Assembly (NCBI GenBank): GCA_963667425.1
Contig: OY763407.1
Location: 1,984,001-2,048,000 of the forward strand
Direction: 5' to 3'
DNA from: G963667425 sp963667425 [NCBI: bacterium]
GTDB lineage: Bacteria; UBP6; UBA1177
Length of the DNA: 64,000 nucleotides
Part shown: positions 16,022-24,596 of the stretch, in pieces
Numbering within the stretch: the stretch's first letter is position 1
How the letters are laid out: each line of letters begins with the position of its first letter
The notes under the pieces: model-generated
What the model was told of the DNA's origin: nothing
Database searches by the model: none
The model's input: only the letters and a program-made list of their open reading frames with translations
Position numbers and translations under genes: made by a program

Positions 16022-16834
16022 TCACCTTAATTTCTCTTTTGTGGCTAGAATTAGCATACTTAAAGGAATATCCGCTTTAAGTTCTTCCACTTTTTTATGT
16101 CCTGCAGAAATGTCTTTTACACTTTCTTTAAACTCTGTCAGCTTAAAACCGTTTCTTACAAGAGACATGACTAAATCTGATATTGTATAAACAAACCAAT
16201 ATTGTGTTTTTGCTTCGTACTGTTCTCCACCAATATAATCAAGGCTACTGTTTTCAACTATTGGCCCTTTATGAAAATATTTATCTACAATCTGAAGCCT
16301 GTTTTCAACATTGGAATTATCAAATGGAAGAAGTTCGGAAAATGGATGAATTTCGTGAATTAGAATTACACCACCGGGACGGAGCAGCTGAGAACATATC
16401 CTGAAAAAAATATTTATATCAGGCATCCAGCCGATACAGCCTGAAGTAATATATACAACATCAAAGCTGTCAAAATATTCTTCAGGAATGTCAAAAATAT
16501 CATGGCATACAAACTCGCAGTTGATTCTGCATTTTTCAGCTCTGGAAACAGCTTCTTCAATAGCCAGTTCTGAAATATCAATACCTACACAGCGTCTTCC
16601 ACCCATGTTTTTTACTGATAAAAGCTCTATTCCATTGTTGCAGCATATATGTACTACGTCTTTGCCTTTAATTTTTATTTTGTCAAAAAAATCGAGAATA
16701 TCCTTATCTGTCTGAACTATATAACCAGGCTGCATAAACAAATTGTCCAGAATAAGTTTTCTTGTTTTCTGATGTTTAGGAACAACTTCATTCCAGGCAT
16801 CTTTGTTTGCATTGGTAAAATCTTTTATATTCAT
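16022..16834 (-). CDS. Class I SAM-dependent methyltransferase
   Basis: 270 residues with a Rossmann methyltransferase core. Motif I is DVVHICCNNGIELLSVKN, in which the usual GxGxG reads CCNNG. The acidic loop is VGIDIS, motif II FDVVYITSG, and motif III LLRPGGVILIHEIHPF. Similar stand-alone methyltransferases act on small molecules; the substrate is unknown. The start chosen is ATG at 16834 preceded by GATGGGA. ATGs 13 and 25 codons upstream lack a ribosome site. It stands alone, divergent from the alkD-like gene. Confidence 0.8.
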   Translation of the reverse strand: MNIKDFTNANKDAWNEVVPKHQKTRKLILDNLFMQPGYIVQTDKDILDFFDKIKIKGKDVVHICCNNGIELLSVKNMGGRRCVGIDISELAIEEAVSRAEKCRINCEFVCHDIFDIPEEYFDSFDVVYITSGCIGWMPDINIFFRICSQLLRPGGVILIHEIHPFSELLPFDNSNVENRLQIVDKYFHKGPIVENSSLDYIGGEQYEAKTQYWFVYTISDLVMSLVRNGFKLTEFKESVKDISAGHKKVEELKADIPLSMLILATKEKLR

Positions 16835-16964
16835 TTTTTCCCATCTAAAATACGGTTTTAATTCCGCTTTCATGTTTGAAGAGTTTAATATACCGATTTT
16901 ACTAATCAAACGTAGAATTTAACCAGAAAAACCGAAGTCAGTCAAGAAATAAAAAAACAGCTCT

Positions 16965-16993
16965 TTGACATTATGCTTTCAGATTTGTATTAT
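16965..16993 (+). promoter_or_regulatory. Sigma-70 promoter of the alkD-like gene
   Basis: TTGACA (16965-16970), 17 bp, TATTAT (16988-16993), 30 bp before the start codon at 17023. Eleven of twelve consensus bases match and the spacing is optimal. Confidence 0.7.
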
Positions 16994-17022
16994 TCCTATT
17001 ATGAATTTTGGAGATAAAAAAG

Positions 17023-17679
17023 ATGGATTTTAATATGTTTGAAAAGGCTCTTCTTGAAAGAAGAGAAGAAAATGGATCAGCAAAAATGGCTGCTTATATG
17101 AGGAATAAGTTTAAGTTTCTTGGAATTCCTGCACCTTTAAGGAAGCCTATTTTTAAAGAATTTATTTCTAATTTAAAGAAAGAGGGTGGAATTAACTGGG
17201 ATGTTATTGACCTTTGCTGGAAAAATGAGTTTAGAGAGTTTCATTATTTTGTAGTGGATTATCTGGCGACCATGAAAAAAAGGCTGGTTTATGATGATAT
17301 TTTTAAGATAAAGGAGCTTATTGTTACTAATTCATGGTGGGATACTGTTGATGGTCTTGACAGAGTTGCAGGAGAGATTTCTTTCAGATTCCATGAAGCT
17401 AAAGAGATTCTTTTAAAGTGGAGTTTGGATAATAATTTCTGGCTTAGAAGAGCTGCTATTGACCATCAGCTTTTAAGAAAAGATGATACAGATACAGATT
17501 TGCTTGAAAAAATCATTGTGAATAATCTTTATCAGAAGGAATTTTTCATAAATAAGGCTATTGGCTGGGCTCTTCGTGATTTCAGTAAAAGTAATTCTGA
17601 GTGGGTAAGAAATTTTATTGAAAAATATCATGAAGGTCTTTCAGATCTCTCTATTAGAGAGGCTTCAAAATATATTTAG
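17023..17679 (+). CDS. DNA alkylation repair protein, AlkD type
   Basis: HEAT-repeat DNA glycosylase family that removes bulky or cationic N3- and N7-alkylpurines without base flipping. 218 residues. Conserved blocks are KMAAYMRNKFKFLGIPAPLR, FREFHYFVVDYL, NSWWDTVDGLD (with the family Trp-Asp) and FFINKAIGWALRDFSK. The start is ATG at 17023 behind a GGAGA ribosome site; the in-frame TTG at 17008 overlaps that site. It has its own strong promoter and is convergent with the LRR lipoprotein gene, ending 17 bp from it. Confidence 0.9.
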   Translation: MDFNMFEKALLERREENGSAKMAAYMRNKFKFLGIPAPLRKPIFKEFISNLKKEGGINWDVIDLCWKNEFREFHYFVVDYLATMKKRLVYDDIFKIKELIVTNSWWDTVDGLDRVAGEISFRFHEAKEILLKWSLDNNFWLRRAAIDHQLLRKDDTDTDLLEKIIVNNLYQKEFFINKAIGWALRDFSKSNSEWVRNFIEKYHEGLSDLSIREASKYI

Positions 17680-17696
17680 GTTTTTTAGAAGAAAAT

Positions 17697-19952
17697 TTAG
17701 ATATTGTTATTTATTCCAAGAAGATGAAGGATAGAATAATGAGCAGAATCCCCATCAACTGAAAAAGGAGTGGGGACAGATGGCGTTGTACCCATAATAT
17801 TTATATCATAATATTCAGCATCTGTAATAGCAGGAGTGTTTTCAGGTTTTGATGTATAATCTGTTATCTCTCCACTTGTAAGCGCTCTTTTGATAAAGAG
17901 CGTATTCATCAGGCCATGAGGCATATAGTCAACATACTCTCCGTTTCCTGAAACAGCTATAAATAAATATGGACTTCCAGTGCTGTCATCAATAGCTGCA
18001 AGGGTTTTTGAACCTGTTGATGCATCAGTTTTACCATTTACATAGAGAGTAAGGGTTGTTGCAGAAGCATCATAATTTAAAACCACAGAAATTATATCCT
18101 TTTTTACAACTGAAGCATCTGTTACGGAAACTGTTACCCAGTTTGTTCCATCATATACATCTGCTGTAACGGTATTTGTAACAGGATCTGCTTTAATTTT
18201 AAAGTTTCCAATAATATCGCTATTTTTTTCTCCTCGATAAATATGCGGATAGATATCTGTTGCTGAATCTGGAATTACAAACTTTTCTGCCACACTCCAG
18301 CTACTGCTGTTCATAATACCTGCAAAATTTTCCGTAATAATATTACCACTCTGTTCTTCTGTATTAAATTCATAATAGTTGCAGGCTTTGTTATTTGAAA
18401 CAGTTGTGTTTGTAGGTAATGTTGTAAATGTTTTTAAAATGTTAAAAAGCGTACATTCTGAAAAACTAACGTTGTTTGTAAAAGTAAATGAATCTGTCCC
18501 AACACTCTCTAAAAGCGGTACATTTAAATTTTCAAGAAGAGCATTGTTCTGAATTGAAAGGTGATCATCTATATTTTTAATTTTAGGCAGGTCTAATGAA
18601 ACAATTTTGGCATTGTTATTAAAATTTAAAGAATAAGCTGATGTAAGCTCAGGTAAACTTACTTCTATAAGCTCAGGATTAGATAAAATATGAAAACCTT
18701 CTGTTTCGACAAGTTTTGGAAGCTCTATTTTTGTCATAGATGCAAGCGTGTCAAAAACAAGTAATCCAATTTTTATAAGATTTGGAAGTTTTACTTCTGT
18801 AAGACCAGCCATTTGATAAAAAATCAGATTTGTATTGGGCAATGAGTTAAGTTTGCTTAGATCAATTGATGTAATTAAAGGAAGAGCCGCAAACTGAATA
18901 GCAGCTATTTCTGTAAGATTTGATATATTTATTGTATCTAACACATGATTATTAACAAAGTAGAGATAAGAAGTAGAAGCATTTGTCATTCCAGTCAGAT
19001 CAACTGATTTTAAAGCATCATTACGTTCAATAATAACAGCACCTTTGGTTAAAGATGAAAGATCAAGAGTTTCAATAGAGCTGTTGTATGCTATATAAAG
19101 TCCGCTATTCCTAAAAGGACCTGCATCTTTTTTTAGTGTCGGCATCATCGACATGGCTGCACCAACTTCATTTAAAACTGGAAGTTCAACAGTTGTAAGC
19201 CTATTAAAATATGATATATTTAAAGCTCCTGTTACAGTTTCAAGCTTTGGCATTGATATCTTTGTTACAGGGAAATCGGGACCATCAATTTTTGTTCCTT
19301 TCTTAAGGTACATAGCCATACCAAAATAGATACTTCCTGCCACTTTGGAAAGATTTGGAAAAATTATTTCTGTTACAGCATCATTTGAGGCTGCATCATA
19401 AATAGAAGGTGCAACTGTTATATCTCCAACTACCATATCATAGTCTGCAAGAGCATCTATATCCTCTTTATACTGAATATAAATATCTCCAAAATAGATA
19501 TTTTCACCTTCATTACAGACAAAAGTTGATGCATCAACTTCTTCATCCTGAAGTTCACCATCACCATTATCATCCGTTCCGACTTCTATTTTCTTACCGC
19601 CTTTTCCATCACAATTTTCTGTTCCTTCAGGTTCTTCTGTAGTTTTTACCAGACTGTTGTTTCCATTGCTTCCATTTTCTCCGGCTGTACCATTTCCACC
19701 TGTTTCTCCATTGCAGATAAATTGTGTAGATGTAATCTCATCTTCATTAAGAACTCCATCATCGTTTACATCAATTCCTGTTTCTATTTTTGTTCCGCCT
19801 TTTCCATCACAATTCTCAGTCTCTGCAGGTTCTGCTGTTATATTTATCAAAGCACCGTCTGTTCCTGTCGCACCATCAACACCATCTTTTCCATCCTCTC
19901 CGCAGGAGAAAAGAAAAAATGCTGAAAGAATAAAAATCAAATAACGTTTCAT
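17697..19952 (-). CDS. LRR surface lipoprotein with DUF7151 repeats (paralogue 3)
   Basis: 751-residue lipoprotein (lipobox LFSC, Cys17). A collagen-like GEDGKDGVDG run is followed by two about 50-residue DUF7151-type modules, each with ENCDGKGGxKIExGxDxN and FxCN. A receptor-L/LRR region (about 150-500) carries repeats of the type LTTVELPVLNEVGAAMSM and LDLSSLTKG. A Cys-containing cap (SECTLFNILKTF, KACNYYEF) leads to a C-terminal lectin/LamG-like domain (about 520-700: YPHIYRG, VSVVLNYDASATTLTLYVNG). It is the last of three tandem paralogues on this strand. The start is ATG at 19952 after GGGGGC. Likely a surface ligand-binding protein; the ligand is unknown. Confidence 0.85.
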   Translation of the reverse strand: MKRYLIFILSAFFLFSCGEDGKDGVDGATGTDGALINITAEPAETENCDGKGGTKIETGIDVNDDGVLNEDEITSTQFICNGETGGNGTAGENGSNGNNSLVKTTEEPEGTENCDGKGGKKIEVGTDDNGDGELQDEEVDASTFVCNEGENIYFGDIYIQYKEDIDALADYDMVVGDITVAPSIYDAASNDAVTEIIFPNLSKVAGSIYFGMAMYLKKGTKIDGPDFPVTKISMPKLETVTGALNISYFNRLTTVELPVLNEVGAAMSMMPTLKKDAGPFRNSGLYIAYNSSIETLDLSSLTKGAVIIERNDALKSVDLTGMTNASTSYLYFVNNHVLDTINISNLTEIAAIQFAALPLITSIDLSKLNSLPNTNLIFYQMAGLTEVKLPNLIKIGLLVFDTLASMTKIELPKLVETEGFHILSNPELIEVSLPELTSAYSLNFNNNAKIVSLDLPKIKNIDDHLSIQNNALLENLNVPLLESVGTDSFTFTNNVSFSECTLFNILKTFTTLPTNTTVSNNKACNYYEFNTEEQSGNIITENFAGIMNSSSWSVAEKFVIPDSATDIYPHIYRGEKNSDIIGNFKIKADPVTNTVTADVYDGTNWVTVSVTDASVVKKDIISVVLNYDASATTLTLYVNGKTDASTGSKTLAAIDDSTGSPYLFIAVSGNGEYVDYMPHGLMNTLFIKRALTSGEITDYTSKPENTPAITDAEYYDINIMGTTPSVPTPFSVDGDSAHYSILHLLGINNNI

Positions 19953-20011
19953 GCTGCCCCCAGTTTTATTATTTATATATATATTTATCATTTTTCTCTT
20001 CCTCCAGTTTT

Positions 20012-22291
20012 CTAATACAAAACACTCAGGACGCTATTCTGAACTGGCGAACCAAAGGAACTGAATCCTTGAAAATCTCCTGTAGATGCACCATCCATAA
20101 AATTAATTTCCATAACAGCCACATCTGTTACAGGAATCAAGTTGGATGTAGCATTTGTATAAGCAGATATTTCAGCTGTGGTTAAAGATCTCTGTATAAA
20201 TTTATTATGGATGAAACCATAAGGAACAGTATTTGTCATTTCAGAACCGTTAAATGATGCTGCAACATAGAAAGGAGCTTCATTCTCACTGTCATTAATA
20301 GGAGAAACATTTTTAGAGTCTATTAATGTACCATTTAAATAAAGCGACATAGTTGTTGAATCATAATTTAAAATAATTGAAAGAATTGTTTTCGGCTTTA
20401 TTCCGACATTTGTTCCGGAAAGATTTATCCATGCTGTTCCATCATATACTGAAGCTGAAATTGTGTTATTTTCAACATCAACAGTAATTGTATAATCTCC
20501 TGTTAAAGGAGAACCATCAACTCCTCTAAACATATGCGGATTTGAGGTATATGTAAAAGACACCTGTGGAATCATCATTTTTTCTGCAATACTCCAGCTA
20601 TTTCCATTCATAAAAGATCTGAATTTTCCGTAATCTCCATAGTCTGTTGTTGATCCTGTATTGTATTTATAATATTTGCATGATTTATTACCTGTAAGAT
20701 TTCCACTTGTATAAGGCAAAGTTGTAAGACTGTTAATAAAATCAAGAATCGTACATTCTGAAAGAGAGGTATTATTATATATGTTAAAATATGAGCCGCC
20801 TGCTGTTTCAAGTTTAGGCATATCAAAGCTTTTTAAAAGAGCATTATTCATAATATTTACCTGACTACTAAGAGTTGTCAATTCCGGAAATGATATTGAC
20901 TCTATCTTACTGTTATTATTCATTTCAAAACGGCCGTAACTTGCACCAATTGAAAGAAGTTTAGGAGCAGAAACAGTTGTAAGTTCACTGTTGTTATTGA
21001 GATAAAAATATGAATTTGTAATAAGTTCAGGAAAAGAAACTTCTTTAAAACTGGTAGAATTTATATTTATATTATAAATATCGGTCAGTTTCGGAAAGGA
21101 AATATTTTCCATACTAAAATTACCATAAAAATAGAGTTCTTCCGCATATTGCAGGCTTGTCAGATTCAATGAAGTAAGTTCAGGCAAATTTTCAAAAGAA
21201 AGATATGTCAAAGGAGTACCTTTTAATTTACTAAGATCAATTGATGTAATCTCAGGAAGATCACCAATATACAAATAAGATATCTGCTCAAGATTTGAAA
21301 AATCTATTGTTGTTAAAACAGGATTATCATAAAAGTCAACAACAGAAGCTAGTGCATTTGTTAAACCGGTAAGATCTACTGATTTTAATTTATCATTATG
21401 AGCAATATAAAGATAACCTTTTTTAAGAGAAGAAAGGTCAAGAGTTTCAAGATTACTATTGTATGCAATAGACAAACCCATATTCGAATAAGAACTTTTA
21501 AAATCAACAGCCGTTCTTGTTCCTAATTCCTTTAATTTTGGAAGATCTATGGATGTAAGAAATTCCATATCTCTGATAAATAAACTGTTAGCCTGCTCAA
21601 GATCCGGAAAAGAGATTTTTTCTATTGAAGAATTGTAGGAAACTTTCTTTATTGAACCTCCGAAATAGATATTTCCTGTAACTCGGCGCAACGTTGGGAT
21701 CGTTAATTCTGCAATGGGCTCCAAAGTTTCTTTATCTTTTACTTCAAAAGACATATATACACTGCCAACAACAACTTCATAATTAGAAAGTTCTTCTATA
21801 TCAGTATCAAAAGCCACATAAAAATCACCATAATATGTCGCACCATCTTCATTGCAGACAAATTCTGTAGTATCTATCTCTTCTTCCTGAAGTTCACCAT
21901 CACCGTTATCATCAATTCCGGCAACTATTTTTTTGCCGCCTCTTCCATCACAGTTTTCTGTTCCTGTTGGCTCAGCTATAACACTTACAAGTGAATTTTT
22001 TCCATTTTCACCTGTTTCACCTGTTTCACCGTTATCTCCATTTGAAGAATTGCAGATAAAGTTTGTTGATGTTATCTCTTCACTATCAAGAACACTATCA
22101 CCATTTACATCTATGCCTGTTTCAACTTTTGTTCCACCATTTCCGTTACAGTTTTCTGTTCCACTTTCCTCTGTTGTAAGTTTAACAAGAGAACCATTTG
22201 TTCCGATTGTTCCATTGTCACCATTCTTGCCATCCTCTCCACAGGAAAGAATCATGAATGCTGAAAGTAGAAAAATTAAAAAGAGCTTCAT
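20012..22291 (-). CDS. LRR surface lipoprotein with DUF7151 repeats (paralogue 2)
   Basis: 759-residue member of the same tandem family. The lipobox is MILSC. It then has GEDGKNGDNGTIG, two DUF7151-type modules separated by a GDNGETGETGENG stretch, and the entry motif YYGDFYVAFDTDIEELSNYE. Leucine-rich repeats with a roughly 23-residue period follow, rich in Asn and Ser at the loops (FKEVSFPELITNSYFYLNNN). The cap SECTILDFINSL precedes a LamG-like C-terminal domain. GGAGG stands six bases before the ATG. Compared with its neighbours the LRR region differs most and the terminal domains least, as expected if ligand-facing parts diversify. Confidence 0.85.
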   Translation of the reverse strand: MKLFLIFLLSAFMILSCGEDGKNGDNGTIGTNGSLVKLTTEESGTENCNGNGGTKVETGIDVNGDSVLDSEEITSTNFICNSSNGDNGETGETGENGKNSLVSVIAEPTGTENCDGRGGKKIVAGIDDNGDGELQEEEIDTTEFVCNEDGATYYGDFYVAFDTDIEELSNYEVVVGSVYMSFEVKDKETLEPIAELTIPTLRRVTGNIYFGGSIKKVSYNSSIEKISFPDLEQANSLFIRDMEFLTSIDLPKLKELGTRTAVDFKSSYSNMGLSIAYNSNLETLDLSSLKKGYLYIAHNDKLKSVDLTGLTNALASVVDFYDNPVLTTIDFSNLEQISYLYIGDLPEITSIDLSKLKGTPLTYLSFENLPELTSLNLTSLQYAEELYFYGNFSMENISFPKLTDIYNININSTSFKEVSFPELITNSYFYLNNNSELTTVSAPKLLSIGASYGRFEMNNNSKIESISFPELTTLSSQVNIMNNALLKSFDMPKLETAGGSYFNIYNNTSLSECTILDFINSLTTLPYTSGNLTGNKSCKYYKYNTGSTTDYGDYGKFRSFMNGNSWSIAEKMMIPQVSFTYTSNPHMFRGVDGSPLTGDYTITVDVENNTISASVYDGTAWINLSGTNVGIKPKTILSIILNYDSTTMSLYLNGTLIDSKNVSPINDSENEAPFYVAASFNGSEMTNTVPYGFIHNKFIQRSLTTAEISAYTNATSNLIPVTDVAVMEINFMDGASTGDFQGFSSFGSPVQNSVLSVLY

Positions 22292-22336
22292 GTTGCCTCC
22301 TAATTATTATTATCTTTAAAATCAATATAATCTTTA

Positions 22337-24451
22337 TTAAATTCCTGAACCATTATCAAGAACATCTAAAACACTATGCCGAACTGGTGATCCTTCATAA
22401 GAAAAACTGCCAGCACCAACTGTATCTATAGTTGCTCCATCCATAAAATTGATTTCCAAATATTCAGCCTCTCCGGCATCTATAAAATCTGCTGTTGCCG
22501 TTGTATAGCCAGCGACTTCAGCATCATTTAAAGCTCTTGTTATAAAATAGTGATGAAGAAAACCATAAGGCACATAGTTTATAAAGTCTGTGCCATCATT
22601 CGATACGGCAACAAAAGGAAAACTTGTATTTGCACTATCATCAATAGGATCAACATCAGCAGAATTAAAAAGAACTCCATTAACATATAAAAACAATTTT
22701 CTTATATCAATATCATAAGTAAAAATTACTGAAACAATGGCTCCAGGTTTAACAGAAGCACCCGTTCCTGTTAAGGAAATCCAGCTTGTTCCATTATAAA
22801 CTTCAGCTGTTACACTGTGAGCAACACCGTTTGCTGTTATTTTAAAATTTCCGGCAGCATCATTACCTACAAGACCTCTATATAAATGAGGATAAACGAC
22901 ATCTGTTTTTGTAGTAGGTATTATCATTTTTTCCAGAAAACTCCAGCTTTTATTAGCCATAATGCCATGCCAGTCTGAATAGGATGAAAAATCGCCGGTT
23001 TCTCCTGTGTTGTATTCGTAATATTTACAAGACTTGTTACTTGAAAAATAAAGGTTTTGCGGAAGTTCGTTAAATGAGTTTATAAAATCAAGAATTGTAC
23101 ATTCTGAAAGTGTTTCATTGTTTTCTATATCAAAATAATTAGTTCCTCCCTTTTCAACTTTAGGGCATTCAAACTTTTCGAGCATAGAATTGGAATAAAT
23201 TCTTACAGTACTGCCCATATTGATAAGTTCAGGAAAAGAAATGGTCTTCATATTTGTAAGAGAGCCAAGCTCTAAATATTCACCAATAACAGCAAGTTTT
23301 GGAAAATTAAGAGCAGCTATTCCTGAATTTTCAATGCTGAGAGAACTATAAATTGTCACTAAGTTAGGAAAAGAAATTGAGTTGTCAAAATATGGTCCAT
23401 AAAACTGAATAGAACCTACACTCTCAAGATTTGAAAGATTTACAGAAAGAGATGTATCTTCTGCCGCATTAAAATAAAGTACCGATTTGTCAGCATTTTT
23501 CATACCGCTAAGATCTATAGTTTTAAGCATATTGTTGTAGTAAATAAAAATAGATCCTTTTTCAAGCTTAGAAAGATCTAATGAAACAAGTGAATTGTTA
23601 TAAGAAAAAGTAAATCCGCTATAAAATCCTCTTTTTGTAGGCATCATAGATGAAGCGGATTCACCGACTTCTTTAAGTTTAGGAAGCTCCAGTGTTGTAA
23701 GAGCATTCATATCTGTTATTAAAAAAGCACCTTTAACATATTCCATATTTAAAAAAGACACCTTGGTTATGAAATCAGAGGAAGTTCCTCTTGCAGCTTT
23801 ATAATCCACATCATTTTCAATATATATTGAACCGGTAACACCCTTTAAATAATTCAATATTAATTCTGTAATTTTCTCACCAGTTGCTGCATTATAAATT
23901 ATAGGAGAGATATAAAGGTTGCCTATAAGAACATCATAATCTTCCAGAGCTAAAATATCTTTTGTATATCTTATATAGTAATCGCCGTAATAGTAGTTAA
24001 CTTCCGCATCATTACAGATGTAATCCACATTATCGACTTCATCAGCATCAAGAATTCCATCTTCATTATCATCAATACCTGATTCAATTTTCTTTCCGCC
24101 GTTACCGTCACAGTTCTCTGTTCCTTCAGATTCATCTGTAATGTTGATAAGGCTACTGTTTCCAGTTGTACCATTTTCACCACTATTTCCGCTTGAGCCA
24201 TTGCATATAAACTGTATAGAATCAACTTCATCTTCATCAAGAATTTCATTTTCGTTTTCATCAATACCGGCTTCAATTTTTGTTCCACCAAGACCACTAC
24301 AGTTTTCCGTGTCTTTAGCTTCTGTTGTTATTTTCAGCAGGGAAGCTTTTGTGCCATCAGAACCTGCCACACCATCAGTACCATCTTTTGCATCTTCTCC
24401 GCATGAAAGCATCAGAAATGCAACTGATAAAAAAATAAGAAAAAATTTCAT
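22337..24451 (-). CDS. LRR surface lipoprotein with DUF7151 repeats (paralogue 1)
   Basis: 704-residue first gene of the tandem trio. The lipobox is MLSC, followed by GEDAKDGTDGVAGSDG, two DUF7151-type modules (ENCSGLGGTKIEAGIDEN; ENCDGNGGKKIESGIDDN) and the entry motif YYGDYYIRYTKDILALEDYD. The LRR region is shorter than in the other two, and the same Cys cap (SECTILDFINSF, KSCKYYEY) and LamG-like domain close the protein. The start is ATG at 24451 with TGGAGGA upstream; a start 18 codons further upstream is not supported. Gaps of 45 and 59 bp separate the three genes, consistent with one operon or recent tandem duplication. Confidence 0.85.
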   Translation of the reverse strand: MKFFLIFLSVAFLMLSCGEDAKDGTDGVAGSDGTKASLLKITTEAKDTENCSGLGGTKIEAGIDENENEILDEDEVDSIQFICNGSSGNSGENGTTGNSSLINITDESEGTENCDGNGGKKIESGIDDNEDGILDADEVDNVDYICNDAEVNYYYGDYYIRYTKDILALEDYDVLIGNLYISPIIYNAATGEKITELILNYLKGVTGSIYIENDVDYKAARGTSSDFITKVSFLNMEYVKGAFLITDMNALTTLELPKLKEVGESASSMMPTKRGFYSGFTFSYNNSLVSLDLSKLEKGSIFIYYNNMLKTIDLSGMKNADKSVLYFNAAEDTSLSVNLSNLESVGSIQFYGPYFDNSISFPNLVTIYSSLSIENSGIAALNFPKLAVIGEYLELGSLTNMKTISFPELINMGSTVRIYSNSMLEKFECPKVEKGGTNYFDIENNETLSECTILDFINSFNELPQNLYFSSNKSCKYYEYNTGETGDFSSYSDWHGIMANKSWSFLEKMIIPTTKTDVVYPHLYRGLVGNDAAGNFKITANGVAHSVTAEVYNGTSWISLTGTGASVKPGAIVSVIFTYDIDIRKLFLYVNGVLFNSADVDPIDDSANTSFPFVAVSNDGTDFINYVPYGFLHHYFITRALNDAEVAGYTTATADFIDAGEAEYLEINFMDGATIDTVGAGSFSYEGSPVRHSVLDVLDNGSGI

Positions 24452-24495
24452 AATTCCTCCAGATAATATAAAAACAACACAAATAGAAGTAGAAT

Positions 24496-24525
24496 AATAT
24501 AGCATATAAGTTAATCAAAAACCAA
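24496..24525 (-). promoter_or_regulatory. Possible promoter of the LRR lipoprotein trio
   Basis: On the minus strand TTGGTT (24520-24525), 18 bp, TATATT (24496-24501), about 45 bp before the ATG at 24451. The -10 is good, the -35 only partial, in very AT-rich DNA. Confidence 0.35.
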
Positions 24526-24596
24526 AAAAAATAAATAAAATCTAAGATGTATAAAGATTTATTGACACTTGTTTATTGCTGAAATAAAAAACGAGG

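Noticed and set aside
24562-24590. Plus-strand promoter TTGACA with TAAAAA
   Set aside because: No plus-strand gene follows; it lies between two minus-strand lipoprotein genes in AT-rich DNA.
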